From contig NZ_CP053748.1 in assembly GCF_024400215.1 (NCBI RefSeq), positions 930,001-994,000 of the forward strand: a stretch of DNA of 64,000 nt, written 5' to 3'. Numbering within the stretch: the first letter of the stretch is position 1; each line of letters starts with the position of its first letter. Made by a program: the position numbers and the translations under genes. Source of the stretch: Massilia sp. erpn. Its GTDB lineage: Bacteria > Pseudomonadota > Gammaproteobacteria > Burkholderiales > Burkholderiaceae_D. Shown here in pieces: positions 1 to 12,238 of the stretch. Below the pieces are notes generated by a model, which did not search any database, had not been told where the DNA came from, and was given only the letters and a program-made list of their open reading frames with translations.

Positions 1-1
1 T

Positions 2-994
2 GAAGTGTATGCCCGTGGTGGCGACTCCACCGTTGGCCTCGGCCTAGGCGAGGGCAATACTGATGCCTATGCCCGTGCCGTGGCCAATGGCGAGGCACGG
101 GCCACATCGCAAGCCCATACCAATGGCCAGAGCGTGGCACAGTCCAAGTCGCGGGCCGAATCCATCTCCCGCAACGGCAGCAGCTTTGCCTATGCCGATG
201 GACAAAGCTATCGCACGGACGTCTCGGCGTACTCGCAGGCCAGTGGCGCCGCCAGCAACCGCGCCGAGGCGCTCGCCATGGGTACTTTCAACACGGTCAA
301 GGCCGAGAGTCTCTCCATCGGTGCTGGCGAAACGCGCTTGCAGACTACCGCCCAGGCAAGCTCGAAACAGACCGTCAAGACACTCAGTTCGGCCAATATC
401 GCAGGCCAGGTGGAAACGCGGCCGGAGCTTAGATTTGGTGAAGGCATCTCCTTTGCCACGGCAACGCCCAGTGCCGCCGCCACCGCCGGCATCATGGTGG
501 GTTCACCCCAGGTCGCGGCTGCCTTGGCCAAGGGAGAGGTGCTTGGCATCGGCACGATGGGCGCCGGCGTCTACGAAGAGCGGGCGCAATCTTCGCAATA
601 CGTTAGCACCGCCAATTTCCAGTTCATGACCAACGAAGCCCGCTATCTGAATCTGGGCTTGTTCGGCGGCGTGGGTGTTCAAGAGGGTTTCAGCACGCTG
701 GAACTGAGCGTCAGCAATCATGGCAAGGAATTGTTTACCCGGACCTTCAGTACGCTCACCGATGCGCAGGCATTCTTCAGCGATCACGCGCTCGGCCTTG
801 GCTGGCTGGCGGCGGGCAGCCAGGATTTGCTGGTCAGCGCCGGCTTCCGCTTCCAATCGGCCGGTGGCTTTAATTTCCAGTACGCCCTTGGCCTGAGCCA
901 ACTGGCGCCAGTTCCCGAACCGCAAACCTGGATGCTGCTGCTGCTTGGCCTGAGCGTTGTCCTGATCCGGCCACGCCGCCGCAATCCGGCATGA
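2..994 (+). CDS. PEP-CTERM sorting domain protein, 5' end missing
   Basis: The frame is open to the window edge (GAA at 2-4 precedes the GTG at 5), so this is the last 330 residues of a longer protein. The visible N-terminal part is low-complexity and rich in Ala, Ser, Gly and Gln. The C-terminus has the PEP-CTERM signature: VPEPQTW, a Leu-rich membrane segment, then a basic tail RPRRR. Such tails are recognised by exosortase, which cuts at the PEP motif and releases the protein to the outer surface or matrix. No exosortase gene is in the window. The stop overlaps the start of the next gene (ATGA), so the two are probably co-translated. The molecular role of the body is unknown. Confidence 0.85.
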   Translation, partial: EVYARGGDSTVGLGLGEGNTDAYARAVANGEARATSQAHTNGQSVAQSKSRAESISRNGSSFAYADGQSYRTDVSAYSQASGAASNRAEALAMGTFNTVKAESLSIGAGETRLQTTAQASSKQTVKTLSSANIAGQVETRPELRFGEGISFATATPSAAATAGIMVGSPQVAAALAKGEVLGIGTMGAGVYEERAQSSQYVSTANFQFMTNEARYLNLGLFGGVGVQEGFSTLELSVSNHGKELFTRTFSTLTDAQAFFSDHALGLGWLAAGSQDLLVSAGFRFQSAGGFNFQYALGLSQLAPVPEPQTWMLLLLGLSVVLIRPRRRNPA

Positions 995-1464
995 GCGGGC
1001 CGCACGACCCAGCGCTGGTCCATACCGGCCTGACGCCGCCGACCGCGGCGCCAGGCCGCGCCAAGCTGGCCTTGCTGCTCCTGGCGCTGGCAGTGGCGGC
1101 GCTGCTGGCCCAGGCGCTACTGGCCTGGCGCCAGCAAGCCAGGCCGGCGCTGATGCCCGGCCCGACCGGTGGATGGTATGCAGTACAGCTGACGAATAAC
1201 CAAATGTTCTATGGCGTATTGCGCGAAGCTGGCAGCAGCTATCTGCAGCTGGACGATGTCTACTATGTGGAATCCTACCGCCAGCCGGATGGCCAGGCGG
1301 GAAATCGCGTCGTCAGCCGGAAAAAGAATGACTGGCACGCGCCAGTGAGCATGACCATCCCGGCCGATAAAATCATATATGCGGAAGCGCTCGGGCCAGA
1401 TTCACAGCTGGCCCGCTTGATCGCTCAAGATAAAGCGACTCCCGGGCGCAGAACAGGCATATGA
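991..1464 (+). CDS. small membrane-anchored protein of unknown function
   Basis: This 157-residue protein overlaps the upstream PEP-CTERM gene by 4 bases. It has a short Pro-rich N-terminus, one strongly hydrophobic segment at about residues 25-45, and a soluble domain of about 100 residues containing YAVQLTNNQMFYGVLREAG and YLQLDDVYYVES. The likely topology is a single membrane anchor with an outside domain. By eye the domain resembles short membrane-anchored hypothetical proteins known mainly from Patescibacteria; this is memory, not a search. The overlap suggests a shared job with the PEP-CTERM protein. It ends one base before the convergent 1465-4941 gene ends. Confidence 0.7.
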   Translation: MSGPHDPALVHTGLTPPTAAPGRAKLALLLLALAVAALLAQALLAWRQQARPALMPGPTGGWYAVQLTNNQMFYGVLREAGSSYLQLDDVYYVESYRQPDGQAGNRVVSRKKNDWHAPVSMTIPADKIIYAEALGPDSQLARLIAQDKATPGRRTGI

Positions 1465-4400
1465 TCAATCGGAGGGATCGAGCGTGATATGAATGTGGTG
1501 GTGGTGGTTGGCCCAGGCGCGATACTTGGCGTTGGTCCAGCTTCCCACATTCAGATCGTATTCCACGCCATCGACCGTCACCAGACCCGTGGTCAGCAAG
1601 CGCTGGCCCCAGTCCGCGCCGGCAATGCCGGCCGAACCTGGACCGCCACGGATATAGCCGATCTGCTGTACATCGGCGTTCGCGGCCAGCGCATCCAGAC
1701 CGCTGCGCGATGCCAGAACCCAGGCCGTCACCTCAGCCAATGCGGCCAGTCCCTGCGCCCGCTGCAGCAGATTGCCGCTCTTTTGCTTCGGCAGATCCTT
1801 CACGCGCGCCACCAGTTGCATATAGTTGGAAGTGCCGCTGCCCGCATTCGCCCCCTGGAATGTGTAGAAGTGATACATATCGATATCGCTGCCGCGCGCA
1901 TGGCCGGCATGACCCAGATCCTTGCCGTGCTCGCCCGAGATATCGTTGATGGCGCGCAGCAGGTCAAGATTGGCCGCGATCCAGTGGTAGGTGCGCTGCG
2001 ACGTCCAGTCATCGCCGCCCGGCTCGCGCAGGCTGTAGCGCGGCAGGCCGGAAGGCAGGCGCCACAAGGGGCGCTTGCCGGTATCCGTTTTTTCCGCAGA
2101 CAGCACACTGCCATCGGTCGCTTTCGCGCGCAGCGTATAGCGGTACTGAATGGCGTTCGTTGGCGGCGGCACGCTGTTCACCGTGGAAGACTGCGAGTCG
2201 AAAGTAACCGTGCTGCGCAAAGTCTTTTCGTCCACCACGCTGACGTTGGCGCCGGGCGCTTCATCCAGCACGACGGAGCTGGCGCCAGCGGCCAGCAATT
2301 CGACTTTCAGACTGGTGACCGTGGCCCCTTCAGGCTTGGTTACGTCAAAAGTATGGCGGCGCTGGAAGGCGTTCCTGCGGCCACTCTCCGGCACGCTGTA
2401 ATAGCTCTTGTCGTTGTATGCCACCCAGGAATCATCTAGTGGCGCCACCGAGTTGATGCTCAGGCTGCCGCCAACTTCAATGCGCGCGTTGACGGAGGTA
2501 GGCAGCTGGCTGTCGCCGATATTGGTGGCAAATGCCGTCAGCGTGAGTTCAATGTCGCTATCACGCGCCATGGCCCGTACATCGAAAGTCTTTTCGATAA
2601 TGCCGGTGGTGCCGTCGGAAAGCCAGATGGGCGCCTGGGTCAGCTGGGTGTTGATCTGGCGCGTCAGATCGAACAGCAGCGTGCCCTGCGGCCCGCCGAA
2701 GACCTTGATGCCCCACACGTCGTTGTACACGCTTTGCTGCGTAATGTAGTAAGGGTATTCGGCGCTCGCCACGTTATAGCTGAGCGTAACCTTGGCGGTC
2801 CCTTTGGGCACAGCCAGCTTCGCGGTCTGCGTACTCGGCACATTACGCAGGCCGGCAACGACGCTGACAGTCACCGGGACCAGCGTGCCTGCCTGGCGCG
2901 CGCGCCGATCCAGCGCAGGCGAGTCCGGCTCCTTGCCAGTCGTCATGTCTTCCGGGCGGCGCGCGTTATAGCCTACGATGCGCTCCCCTTCCGGCACCGG
3001 GGCTTCCAGCTTGTTCGACGCTGACGCAGCGAGGGCATCGTCGAGCGAGGAAAGCAGGGGGATATTCAGATTGGCGGCGCCGCTCAGCGAGAACACGCCC
3101 GTGCCATAGTAATAGCGCTGATTCTGGAAAGTCTCGGCGGAGATGCTCAGGTTCCCGTTCGGCAGATTGGGGAAATCAAAGCTGCCATCCGCTTCCGACA
3201 AAGTGTATGCCACCACGTCGGTATTCAATATCTTGCCGACGATGCGGATACCGCCCAGCTGCAGACCCGGGAAGGATGACGGCACGGCCAGGCTGCCGCG
3301 CACCGCATTGCGCGTCAGATGGAAGGAGGCCGTGGCGCGATAAACGTTTTCCTGCGCATCGAGTCCCGTCACGGCAAGCATCAGCCGCCCACTCTTGCCA
3401 ACAATGCGCGAACGCAGCGCCGCCATATCGGGCGCCATGATCGAACCATCGGCATTCAACGCAAACAACGAAGTCAGGTCGCCCAGGCTCTGGCCAATGG
3501 AATTGAAGAGCTCCACCGTCGCCAGGTCGATGATTTTGATCGTGCTTTCGTTCGGCCCGATCAGGCGCAGCGTCAGATTGCTGAAACTGTTCGGCAGCAG
3601 CAGATGCTGCACCTGGTCAATGCGCAGCGTGGCGTCGGCATACACTTCGCCATCGTCGCTCAGAATGATATCGACGCTATTTCCTGTGCCACGGCGCAGG
3701 TCCAGTTCCGCCGTTCCGACATACGATGGCGCGCGGCGCGCAGACAGCGACTGCACGTCCAGCGGCACCAGGAAGCTGGCCTGGCCACTGGCATCGGTCA
3801 CGGCGCGCAGCACGCCATTCACAGACAGCTTCACACCCGCACCGGCTGCAGCGCCACGTGGATTGCCGGGATTGCCGGAATAATGAAAAGCACGCACCGC
3901 CAGCTGAGTGCTGCTGGCGTTGTTGAGAATCGTCCCGCTGGCCGCCAGCACAAAATTGAAGGCACGCTGCTTGCGATTGACGAATTTGACCGGCACCGTC
4001 GCCTTGGCGCCCGGTTGCAGCACGCCCATATCCAAGGTGGCTGCGACTGTAGGGTTGTCCTGGGTATCAACCCCGTTGCTGTTATAGACCGTCACCCCGG
4101 CCGCGGAAATCGCGCTGACGGTCAATTGAAAAGGGGCGCTGATGGGCGTGGATGAGGTATTCGTTACCGTGATCACGCTATCGTAGGTGTTGGTCAGGCG
4201 GTTCAGCACCAAGCCGCTTTTGCTGATGCTCACCAGCCCATTCAGGCTGTCCGCGCGCGCCAGTTGCGGCATGCCAGTCAGGGCCAGCACGCACAGGGCC
4301 AGCGCGGCGCCGCCAGTCCGGCGGTGCAATGCGAACAGCAGCGCGAAAGGCAGCATCAGTAGCCAGCTCGCTGGCTCAGGCACGCTGTGCGTACCGGGAC

Positions 4401-4941
4401 GGGCGCTGACCGTCACATCGGCCGCATCGAAAATCGTCAGCTCACCCATATCGCTGCCATTCAGGTCGAGGCGGAACAGCGCACCAGCGCCACTGGGATC
4501 GCTGCTTGGGAATTGCGGTAAGCCGCTGAACGGGTCCAGAAGATACAGGGACAAGGCATCGGGCGCACTCCCTCCCTGCGGCCCCAGATGCGTCAAGTCG
4601 AGAGCAAAAGTAATCTGCGCGGCCAATGCCGGCAAGCTCAATGAAGCCTCGTTGAAAAAACTGCCGGTGGTGCCAAGCGATACCGTATCGGGAAACGAGC
4701 CGTTCACATTGCCGGCCGATGCCTGCGGAAAGAGCAAACCTTGCGCGTCAAAACTGCGTATCCAGACCGTATTGCCGGACGAACCGATGAAGTCAAAAGC
4801 CAGCACGCTGCTGCTGCCGGCGAGACGGGAAGTATCAATAGAAAACAGCCACGGTGCGGCACGCGCTGCCGGCATGACCAGAACCAGCAGCAAACTCACT
4901 ATACAACATAGGAAAACGGGTAAAGACTTGCGCATAAACAA
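1465..4941 (-). CDS. secreted multidomain protein with internal PEP-CTERM signal and C-terminal M15/LAS-like peptidase domain
   Basis: 1158 residues. Order: signal peptide (about 1-29, MPAARA/AP); a secreted domain to about 185; a complete PEP-CTERM tail at 187-208 (VPEPASWLL, hydrophobic run, HRR); at once a second signal-like segment (about 209-230) ending QLARA/DS; then a long beta-rich region resembling repeated surface or Ig-like modules; finally a C-terminal domain with HARGSDID and HHHHIHI. The last two match the HxxGxxxD and HxH zinc-ligand pattern of M15/LAS peptidases (D-Ala-D-Ala peptidases, peptidoglycan hydrolases), so wall or peptide cleavage is plausible but unproven. Start: the ATG at 4941 follows an AGGAGC ribosome site. 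PEP-CTERM tails normally end a protein; here about 950 residues follow. Confidence 0.75.
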   Translation of the reverse strand: MFMRKSLPVFLCCIVSLLLVLVMPAARAAPWLFSIDTSRLAGSSSVLAFDFIGSSGNTVWIRSFDAQGLLFPQASAGNVNGSFPDTVSLGTTGSFFNEASLSLPALAAQITFALDLTHLGPQGGSAPDALSLYLLDPFSGLPQFPSSDPSGAGALFRLDLNGSDMGELTIFDAADVTVSARPGTHSVPEPASWLLMLPFALLFALHRRTGGAALALCVLALTGMPQLARADSLNGLVSISKSGLVLNRLTNTYDSVITVTNTSSTPISAPFQLTVSAISAAGVTVYNSNGVDTQDNPTVAATLDMGVLQPGAKATVPVKFVNRKQRAFNFVLAASGTILNNASSTQLAVRAFHYSGNPGNPRGAAAGAGVKLSVNGVLRAVTDASGQASFLVPLDVQSLSARRAPSYVGTAELDLRRGTGNSVDIILSDDGEVYADATLRIDQVQHLLLPNSFSNLTLRLIGPNESTIKIIDLATVELFNSIGQSLGDLTSLFALNADGSIMAPDMAALRSRIVGKSGRLMLAVTGLDAQENVYRATASFHLTRNAVRGSLAVPSSFPGLQLGGIRIVGKILNTDVVAYTLSEADGSFDFPNLPNGNLSISAETFQNQRYYYGTGVFSLSGAANLNIPLLSSLDDALAASASNKLEAPVPEGERIVGYNARRPEDMTTGKEPDSPALDRRARQAGTLVPVTVSVVAGLRNVPSTQTAKLAVPKGTAKVTLSYNVASAEYPYYITQQSVYNDVWGIKVFGGPQGTLLFDLTRQINTQLTQAPIWLSDGTTGIIEKTFDVRAMARDSDIELTLTAFATNIGDSQLPTSVNARIEVGGSLSINSVAPLDDSWVAYNDKSYYSVPESGRRNAFQRRHTFDVTKPEGATVTSLKVELLAAGASSVVLDEAPGANVSVVDEKTLRSTVTFDSQSSTVNSVPPPTNAIQYRYTLRAKATDGSVLSAEKTDTGKRPLWRLPSGLPRYSLREPGGDDWTSQRTYHWIAANLDLLRAINDISGEHGKDLGHAGHARGSDIDMYHFYTFQGANAGSGTSNYMQLVARVKDLPKQKSGNLLQRAQGLAALAEVTAWVLASRSGLDALAANADVQQIGYIRGGPGSAGIAGADWGQRLLTTGLVTVDGVEYDLNVGSWTNAKYRAWANHHHHIHITLDPSD
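4252..4383 (-). other. internal PEP-CTERM plus signal-peptide-like junction
   Basis: This encodes residues 187-230 of the 1158-residue protein. The PEP motif, its membrane segment and the basic cluster HRR are followed without a stop by a second hydrophobic stretch and a signal peptidase I-like ARA/DS site. It looks like a former gene boundary: the end of a PEP-CTERM gene fused to the signal peptide of the next gene. The HRR cluster could serve both as the PEP-CTERM tail and as the basic n-region of the second signal. Confidence 0.7.
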
Positions 4942-5119
4942 AGCTCCTGATTGACGGCGCGCAAAGAGCGCAGAGCTAAGTAAGCAACATTAGTACCAAG
5001 TTAATAATACGTATAAAAATCAGCGATTTAAGGAATTTACTTGCAAATTGCTTGTGACTTTCAGTAGTGACAATGTAAAGTTAACCGACATCGCCATGCC
5101 ACCCTGCTACCATCATGGG

Positions 5120-5620
5120 ATGAAAAAACTATCCCTTCTGGCAGTATTGCTGGCCGCCACCGCCATCAGCGCCTGCAGCCCCAAATTCGACTGGCGTGAC
5201 TTCCGCAGCAACGACGCGCCCTATGCCGTACTCTTTCCCGGCAAGCCCGCCACCCACACCCGCAGCGTCAATCTTGATGGCCTGGATGTGAAGATGACGA
5301 TGGCCGCCGCTGAAATCGACGGCACGCTGTTCGCCGTCGGCAGCGCCGAAGTACCCGATGCGAGCCAGGCGCCGCAAGCCGCAGCCGCCATGAAAACCGC
5401 CATGGTCAGGAATATCGGCGCCACCATCACCAAGGAAAGCGCCAACGGCAACGTCAAGGACATCGAAGCCAGGGGCATGAGCAAGGGCATGCCCATGCTG
5501 CTGATCGGCCGCTTCCTGTTTAAGGACAAACGGGTCTATCAGGTGGTAGTGATCGGCGCTGAAAAGCATATCGAGAAAGAGGCCGTGGAAACTTTCATGA
5601 GCTCGTTTAAACTGAATTGA
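5120..5620 (+). CDS. small lipoprotein of unknown function
   Basis: 166 residues from the ATG at 5120 (MKKLSLLAVLL). The frame extends upstream to 5048, but only this start gives a proper signal peptide with lipobox ISAC, cleaved before Cys19 or so. The mature part, about 145 residues, contains DAPYAVLFPGKP and a later VYQVVVIGAEKHIEKEAV stretch. That pattern resembles periplasmic or lipid-anchored proteins of unknown function in which a small alpha/beta domain ends in an amphipathic helix. It is divergent from the large fusion gene across about 180 bp and is followed by DUF1840. No function can be assigned. Confidence 0.8.
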   Translation: MKKLSLLAVLLAATAISACSPKFDWRDFRSNDAPYAVLFPGKPATHTRSVNLDGLDVKMTMAAAEIDGTLFAVGSAEVPDASQAPQAAAAMKTAMVRNIGATITKESANGNVKDIEARGMSKGMPMLLIGRFLFKDKRVYQVVVIGAEKHIEKEAVETFMSSFKLN

Positions 5621-5708
5621 AATCGCTTGAAAGAGCGCGGCCGGCAGGTGCAAACCAGCAAGTCGTGTTATCTTTAGAGTAGGTCAACAAAAATATGGGG
5701 AAGGCGCC

Positions 5709-6059
5709 ATGTTGATAACATTCAAATCCAAATCATCACCCACGGTCATGATGTACCTTGAGCATGCTCAGCGCATCATGGATCTGTGGAAGAAGAGTCC
5801 TACACGTGGCGTCATCACCGCGGCCGAAGCGTCCCATGCTTTGGCCCTGCTGGAGCAGGAAGTCGCGCTGAGTAAACTGCATCCCGAGGTCGATGCCGAG
5901 CATGCGGCCCATACCCATCCCCACGATCTGCCGGACGACGGCGAAGACGTGGCCCTGGCCGACAAGCAGAAAGTCGCTTTCGCCCAGCGCGCCTTTCCCC
6001 TGCTGGAAATGCTGCGCGCGGCCAAAACCGAAGGCGAAGATATTATCTGGGGCGTTTAA
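5709..6059 (+). CDS. DUF1840 family protein
   Basis: 116 residues, beginning MLITFKSKSSPTVMM, which is the typical start of the DUF1840 family found in Betaproteobacteria. It is predicted cytoplasmic, with no signal peptide or membrane segment. The middle is acidic and His-rich (AEHAAHTHPHDLPDDGED), then a helix with FPLLEMLRAAK. The family's function is unknown. A GGGGAAGGCG sequence ending just before the ATG at 5709 supplies the ribosome site. The gene converges on rRNA operon 1, with one terminator hairpin lying between them. Confidence 0.85.
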   Translation: MLITFKSKSSPTVMMYLEHAQRIMDLWKKSPTRGVITAAEASHALALLEQEVALSKLHPEVDAEHAAHTHPHDLPDDGEDVALADKQKVAFAQRAFPLLEMLRAAKTEGEDIIWGV

Positions 6060-6091
6060 GTCCCTTTTTTAAATACATCTGGAAAACGAAA

Positions 6092-6123
6092 AAAGCCCCG
6101 ACTGCAAACGCAGCCGGGGCTTT
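6092..6123 (-). terminator. intrinsic terminator of rRNA operon 1
   Basis: A 14-bp stem (AAAGCCCCGACTGC paired with GCAGCCGGGGCTTT) has a 4-base loop, and the minus-strand transcript ends in a T run. In the minus-strand RNA the single imperfect pair is a G-U wobble, while in the plus-strand RNA it is an A-C mismatch. It is therefore best suited to rRNA transcripts but may also stop the convergent DUF1840 gene. Confidence 0.9.
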
Positions 6124-6137
6124 CTCTTTATAACTAG

Positions 6138-6250
6138 CCTGACGATAACCTACTTTCACACTGGTTGCAGCACTATCATCGGCGCAAAGTCGTTTCACGG
6201 TCCTGTTCGGGATGGGAAGGGGTGGGACCGACTTGCTATGGTCATCAGGC
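6138..6250 (-). rRNA. rrf: 5S rRNA, operon 1
   Basis: The minus strand reads TGCCTGATGACCATAGCAAG at the 5' side and GGTTATCGTCAGGC at the 3' side, which pair as helix I of 5S rRNA. Length is about 113 nt. It lies just before the operon terminator. Ends are good to a few bases. Confidence 0.95.
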
Positions 6251-6349
6251 ATAACTTGTACGAGTGCCGCGTATTCTCGCGTCACTCTGAATCTGGAAGA
6301 AGTCTAGTTTTGGGTACTCATCTCGAGTAAATGATAACCGTCAAGGTTA

Positions 6350-9228
<2,879 letters not shown>

Positions 9229-9350
9229 ACGTTGACGGCTATAGGTTAAGCATTTACTACTGTGTTTGATGAGTTTTTGTATGCGTTCCTTTCGGAACAC
9301 TACCCTAAGTGTATATCTTGCGATATACGCTTAATAAAACTTTACTTCTT

Positions 9351-9367
9351 CCAGATTGTTAAAGAAC
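9351..9367 (-). promoter_or_regulatory. spacer boxA antitermination element, operon 1
   Basis: The minus strand reads GTTCTTTAACAATCTGG in the tRNA-Ala to 23S spacer. This matches the boxA sequence bound by NusB/NusE (S10), which protects rRNA transcripts from Rho. The rest of the spacer has small hairpins but no gene. Confidence 0.75.
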
Positions 9368-9426
9368 GAAACTCACTTAGTCTCTAAAAGACCAAACCTA
9401 AACACGCATGCTTACGTTTGAGCTTT

Positions 9427-9502
9427 TGGTGGAGGATGACGGGATCGAACCGACGACCCCCTGCTTGCAAAGCAGGTGCTCTCCCAGCTGAGCTAATCCC
9501 CC
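9427..9502 (-). tRNA. tRNA-Ala (anticodon TGC), operon 1
   Basis: 76 nt on the minus strand from GGGGGATTAGCTCAG to an encoded CCA. Anticodon TGC lies in the loop CTTTGCAAA. Acceptor, D, anticodon and T stems all pair. It lies in the 16S-23S spacer, the normal position. Confidence 0.98.
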
Positions 9503-9512
9503 ATTGACTTCT

Positions 9513-9589
9513 TGGTGGGTCTGGTTGGGCTCGAACCAACGACCCCCGCGTTATCAACACGGTGCTCTAACCAGCTGAGCTACAGACCC
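9513..9589 (-). tRNA. tRNA-Ile (anticodon GAT), operon 1
   Basis: 77 nt on the minus strand from GGGTCTGTAGCTCAG to an encoded CCA. Anticodon GAT lies in GTTGATAAC. It is 10 nt upstream of tRNA-Ala in the 16S-23S spacer. Confidence 0.98.
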
Positions 9590-9653
9590 GCGCTCGTTTC
9601 TCTTTACTTCATAACAGCCGATAAGTGTGAGCGTTTGGCTTTGCGCCATACTC

Positions 9654-11189
<1,536 letters not shown>

Positions 11190-11304
11190 TCTCTGTTGTC
11201 CGGCATTGCTGCCGGGGTCACTCACTCAAAATACTGACGATCCCTTCTTGCGAAGGTCACGTTTAATATATTTGCATGAGCGTTTGAATCTATTATTTGA
11301 GCTT

Positions 11305-11446
11305 CAAGACCGAAGTCTTGGGCACATCATCAAACGCCCACACTTATCGACTGTTAATTTTTAAAGAACCGCTGCATCGAGACAAAGCGTTGTGTTTGTC
11401 AGCAGCAGAGAAGCGAGATTATCTAGTGTTTCGGATGAATCGTCAA
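11305..11446 (-). promoter_or_regulatory. rRNA operon 1 promoter and leader
   Basis: On the minus strand, TTGACG (11441-11446) and GATAAT (11418-11423) are separated by exactly 17 bp, followed by a GC-containing discriminator, as expected for a sigma70 rRNA promoter. An A-rich run just upstream could act as an UP element. The leader carries boxA (11351-11370, GGTTCTTTAAAAATT) and a TTCG-capped hairpin (11305-11320). The promoter lies only 16 bp after the PAP2 gene stop, with no terminator between them. Confidence 0.85.
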
Positions 11447-11461
11447 GCTCTTCTTTTTTTC

Positions 11462-12238
11462 CTACCGTTTCACGATTTGCATCTGCGTTGCGGCGGGGAC
11501 AGAACTATAGCTAAAGGGCATGGGGTTTGCAAGGCCTTTCACAAATTTATATGCGAGATAGACGATGGCGCAGGCAATCCAGGCCGACCATAAGGTATGT
11601 GTGAGGAAGTGGGCACCGCGCAGTTGCTGCATCCAGCCCACCATGCCGCCGAACAGCACCATGGCGCCAGCTACCGCCGCCGCCATGCGCGGACGCTGCG
11701 GCCACCAGAACGCGGACAGCGCCACCAGCCACAAGGCGCTTGAGGCGTGGCCGGCCGGCATGCAGTGGCCGGCGCTCAACCCCGCCGGAAAGACTTCCAG
11801 CAGTCTTATATAAGGTTCGGTGCCGCCATAACGCTGCAAATCCCAAGGGCAGTGCGACTGGCTGAAGTGTTTGAGCACACTCATGGCCGTCGGCACCAGC
11901 ACCGCCGAGATGGCGACCACGCGCAGGGCGATGCGGCGCGAGCCATCCCAGCGCGGGCTTGGACGGAACCAGTCCCAGATGCAGAGGGCGACAAAGGCAC
12001 CGCCCAATATGGAGAGCGCGGCCTTCAGGATCACATGGTTGAACTTCTCGGCAATCCAGGCGTGCTGCATGGGGAAGCTGCGGCTGGCCGCGTCATAAGC
12101 AGCATCGGCCAATCGCAGGTCGATGTCGGTGTAATTGCCAAGCCAAAGAATGAGCAGCGCCGTGTTCAGCAGCACGGCGGCGGCAAGACGGCCGGAATGG
12201 GGGCGAATTGCCGGCTCAAGTGCCGCTACTGCACGCAT
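11462..12238 (-). CDS. PAP2 superfamily phosphatase
   Basis: 258 residues with several membrane segments. It has the PAP2 acid phosphatase motifs in degenerate form: SVLKHFSQSHCPWD, then MPAGHASS (the PSGH motif), then RGAHFLTHTLWS with the catalytic-type His. Such enzymes remove phosphate from lipids or undecaprenyl pyrophosphate in the membrane. It overlaps the end of eptA by 23 bp, so it probably acts with it, for example on lipid A phosphates or on lipid products of phosphoethanolamine transfer. Its last codons contain sequence that also occurs upstream of rRNA operon 3, and its stop sits against the rRNA operon 1 promoter. Confidence 0.88.
   Translation of the reverse strand: MRAVAALEPAIRPHSGRLAAAVLLNTALLILWLGNYTDIDLRLADAAYDAASRSFPMQHAWIAEKFNHVILKAALSILGGAFVALCIWDWFRPSPRWDGSRRIALRVVAISAVLVPTAMSVLKHFSQSHCPWDLQRYGGTEPYIRLLEVFPAGLSAGHCMPAGHASSALWLVALSAFWWPQRPRMAAAVAGAMVLFGGMVGWMQQLRGAHFLTHTLWSAWIACAIVYLAYKFVKGLANPMPFSYSSVPAATQMQIVKR

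Noticed and set aside
1465..1500. HHHHIH near the C-terminus as an engineered His-tag
   Set aside because: It is embedded in a peptidase-like motif and followed by more residues; natural sequence is the simpler reading.
1489..2439. Long plus-strand open frame opposite the 1158-residue gene
   Set aside because: Shadow of the GC-rich coding strand; composition is His/Arg/Gln-rich with no signal or family motif.
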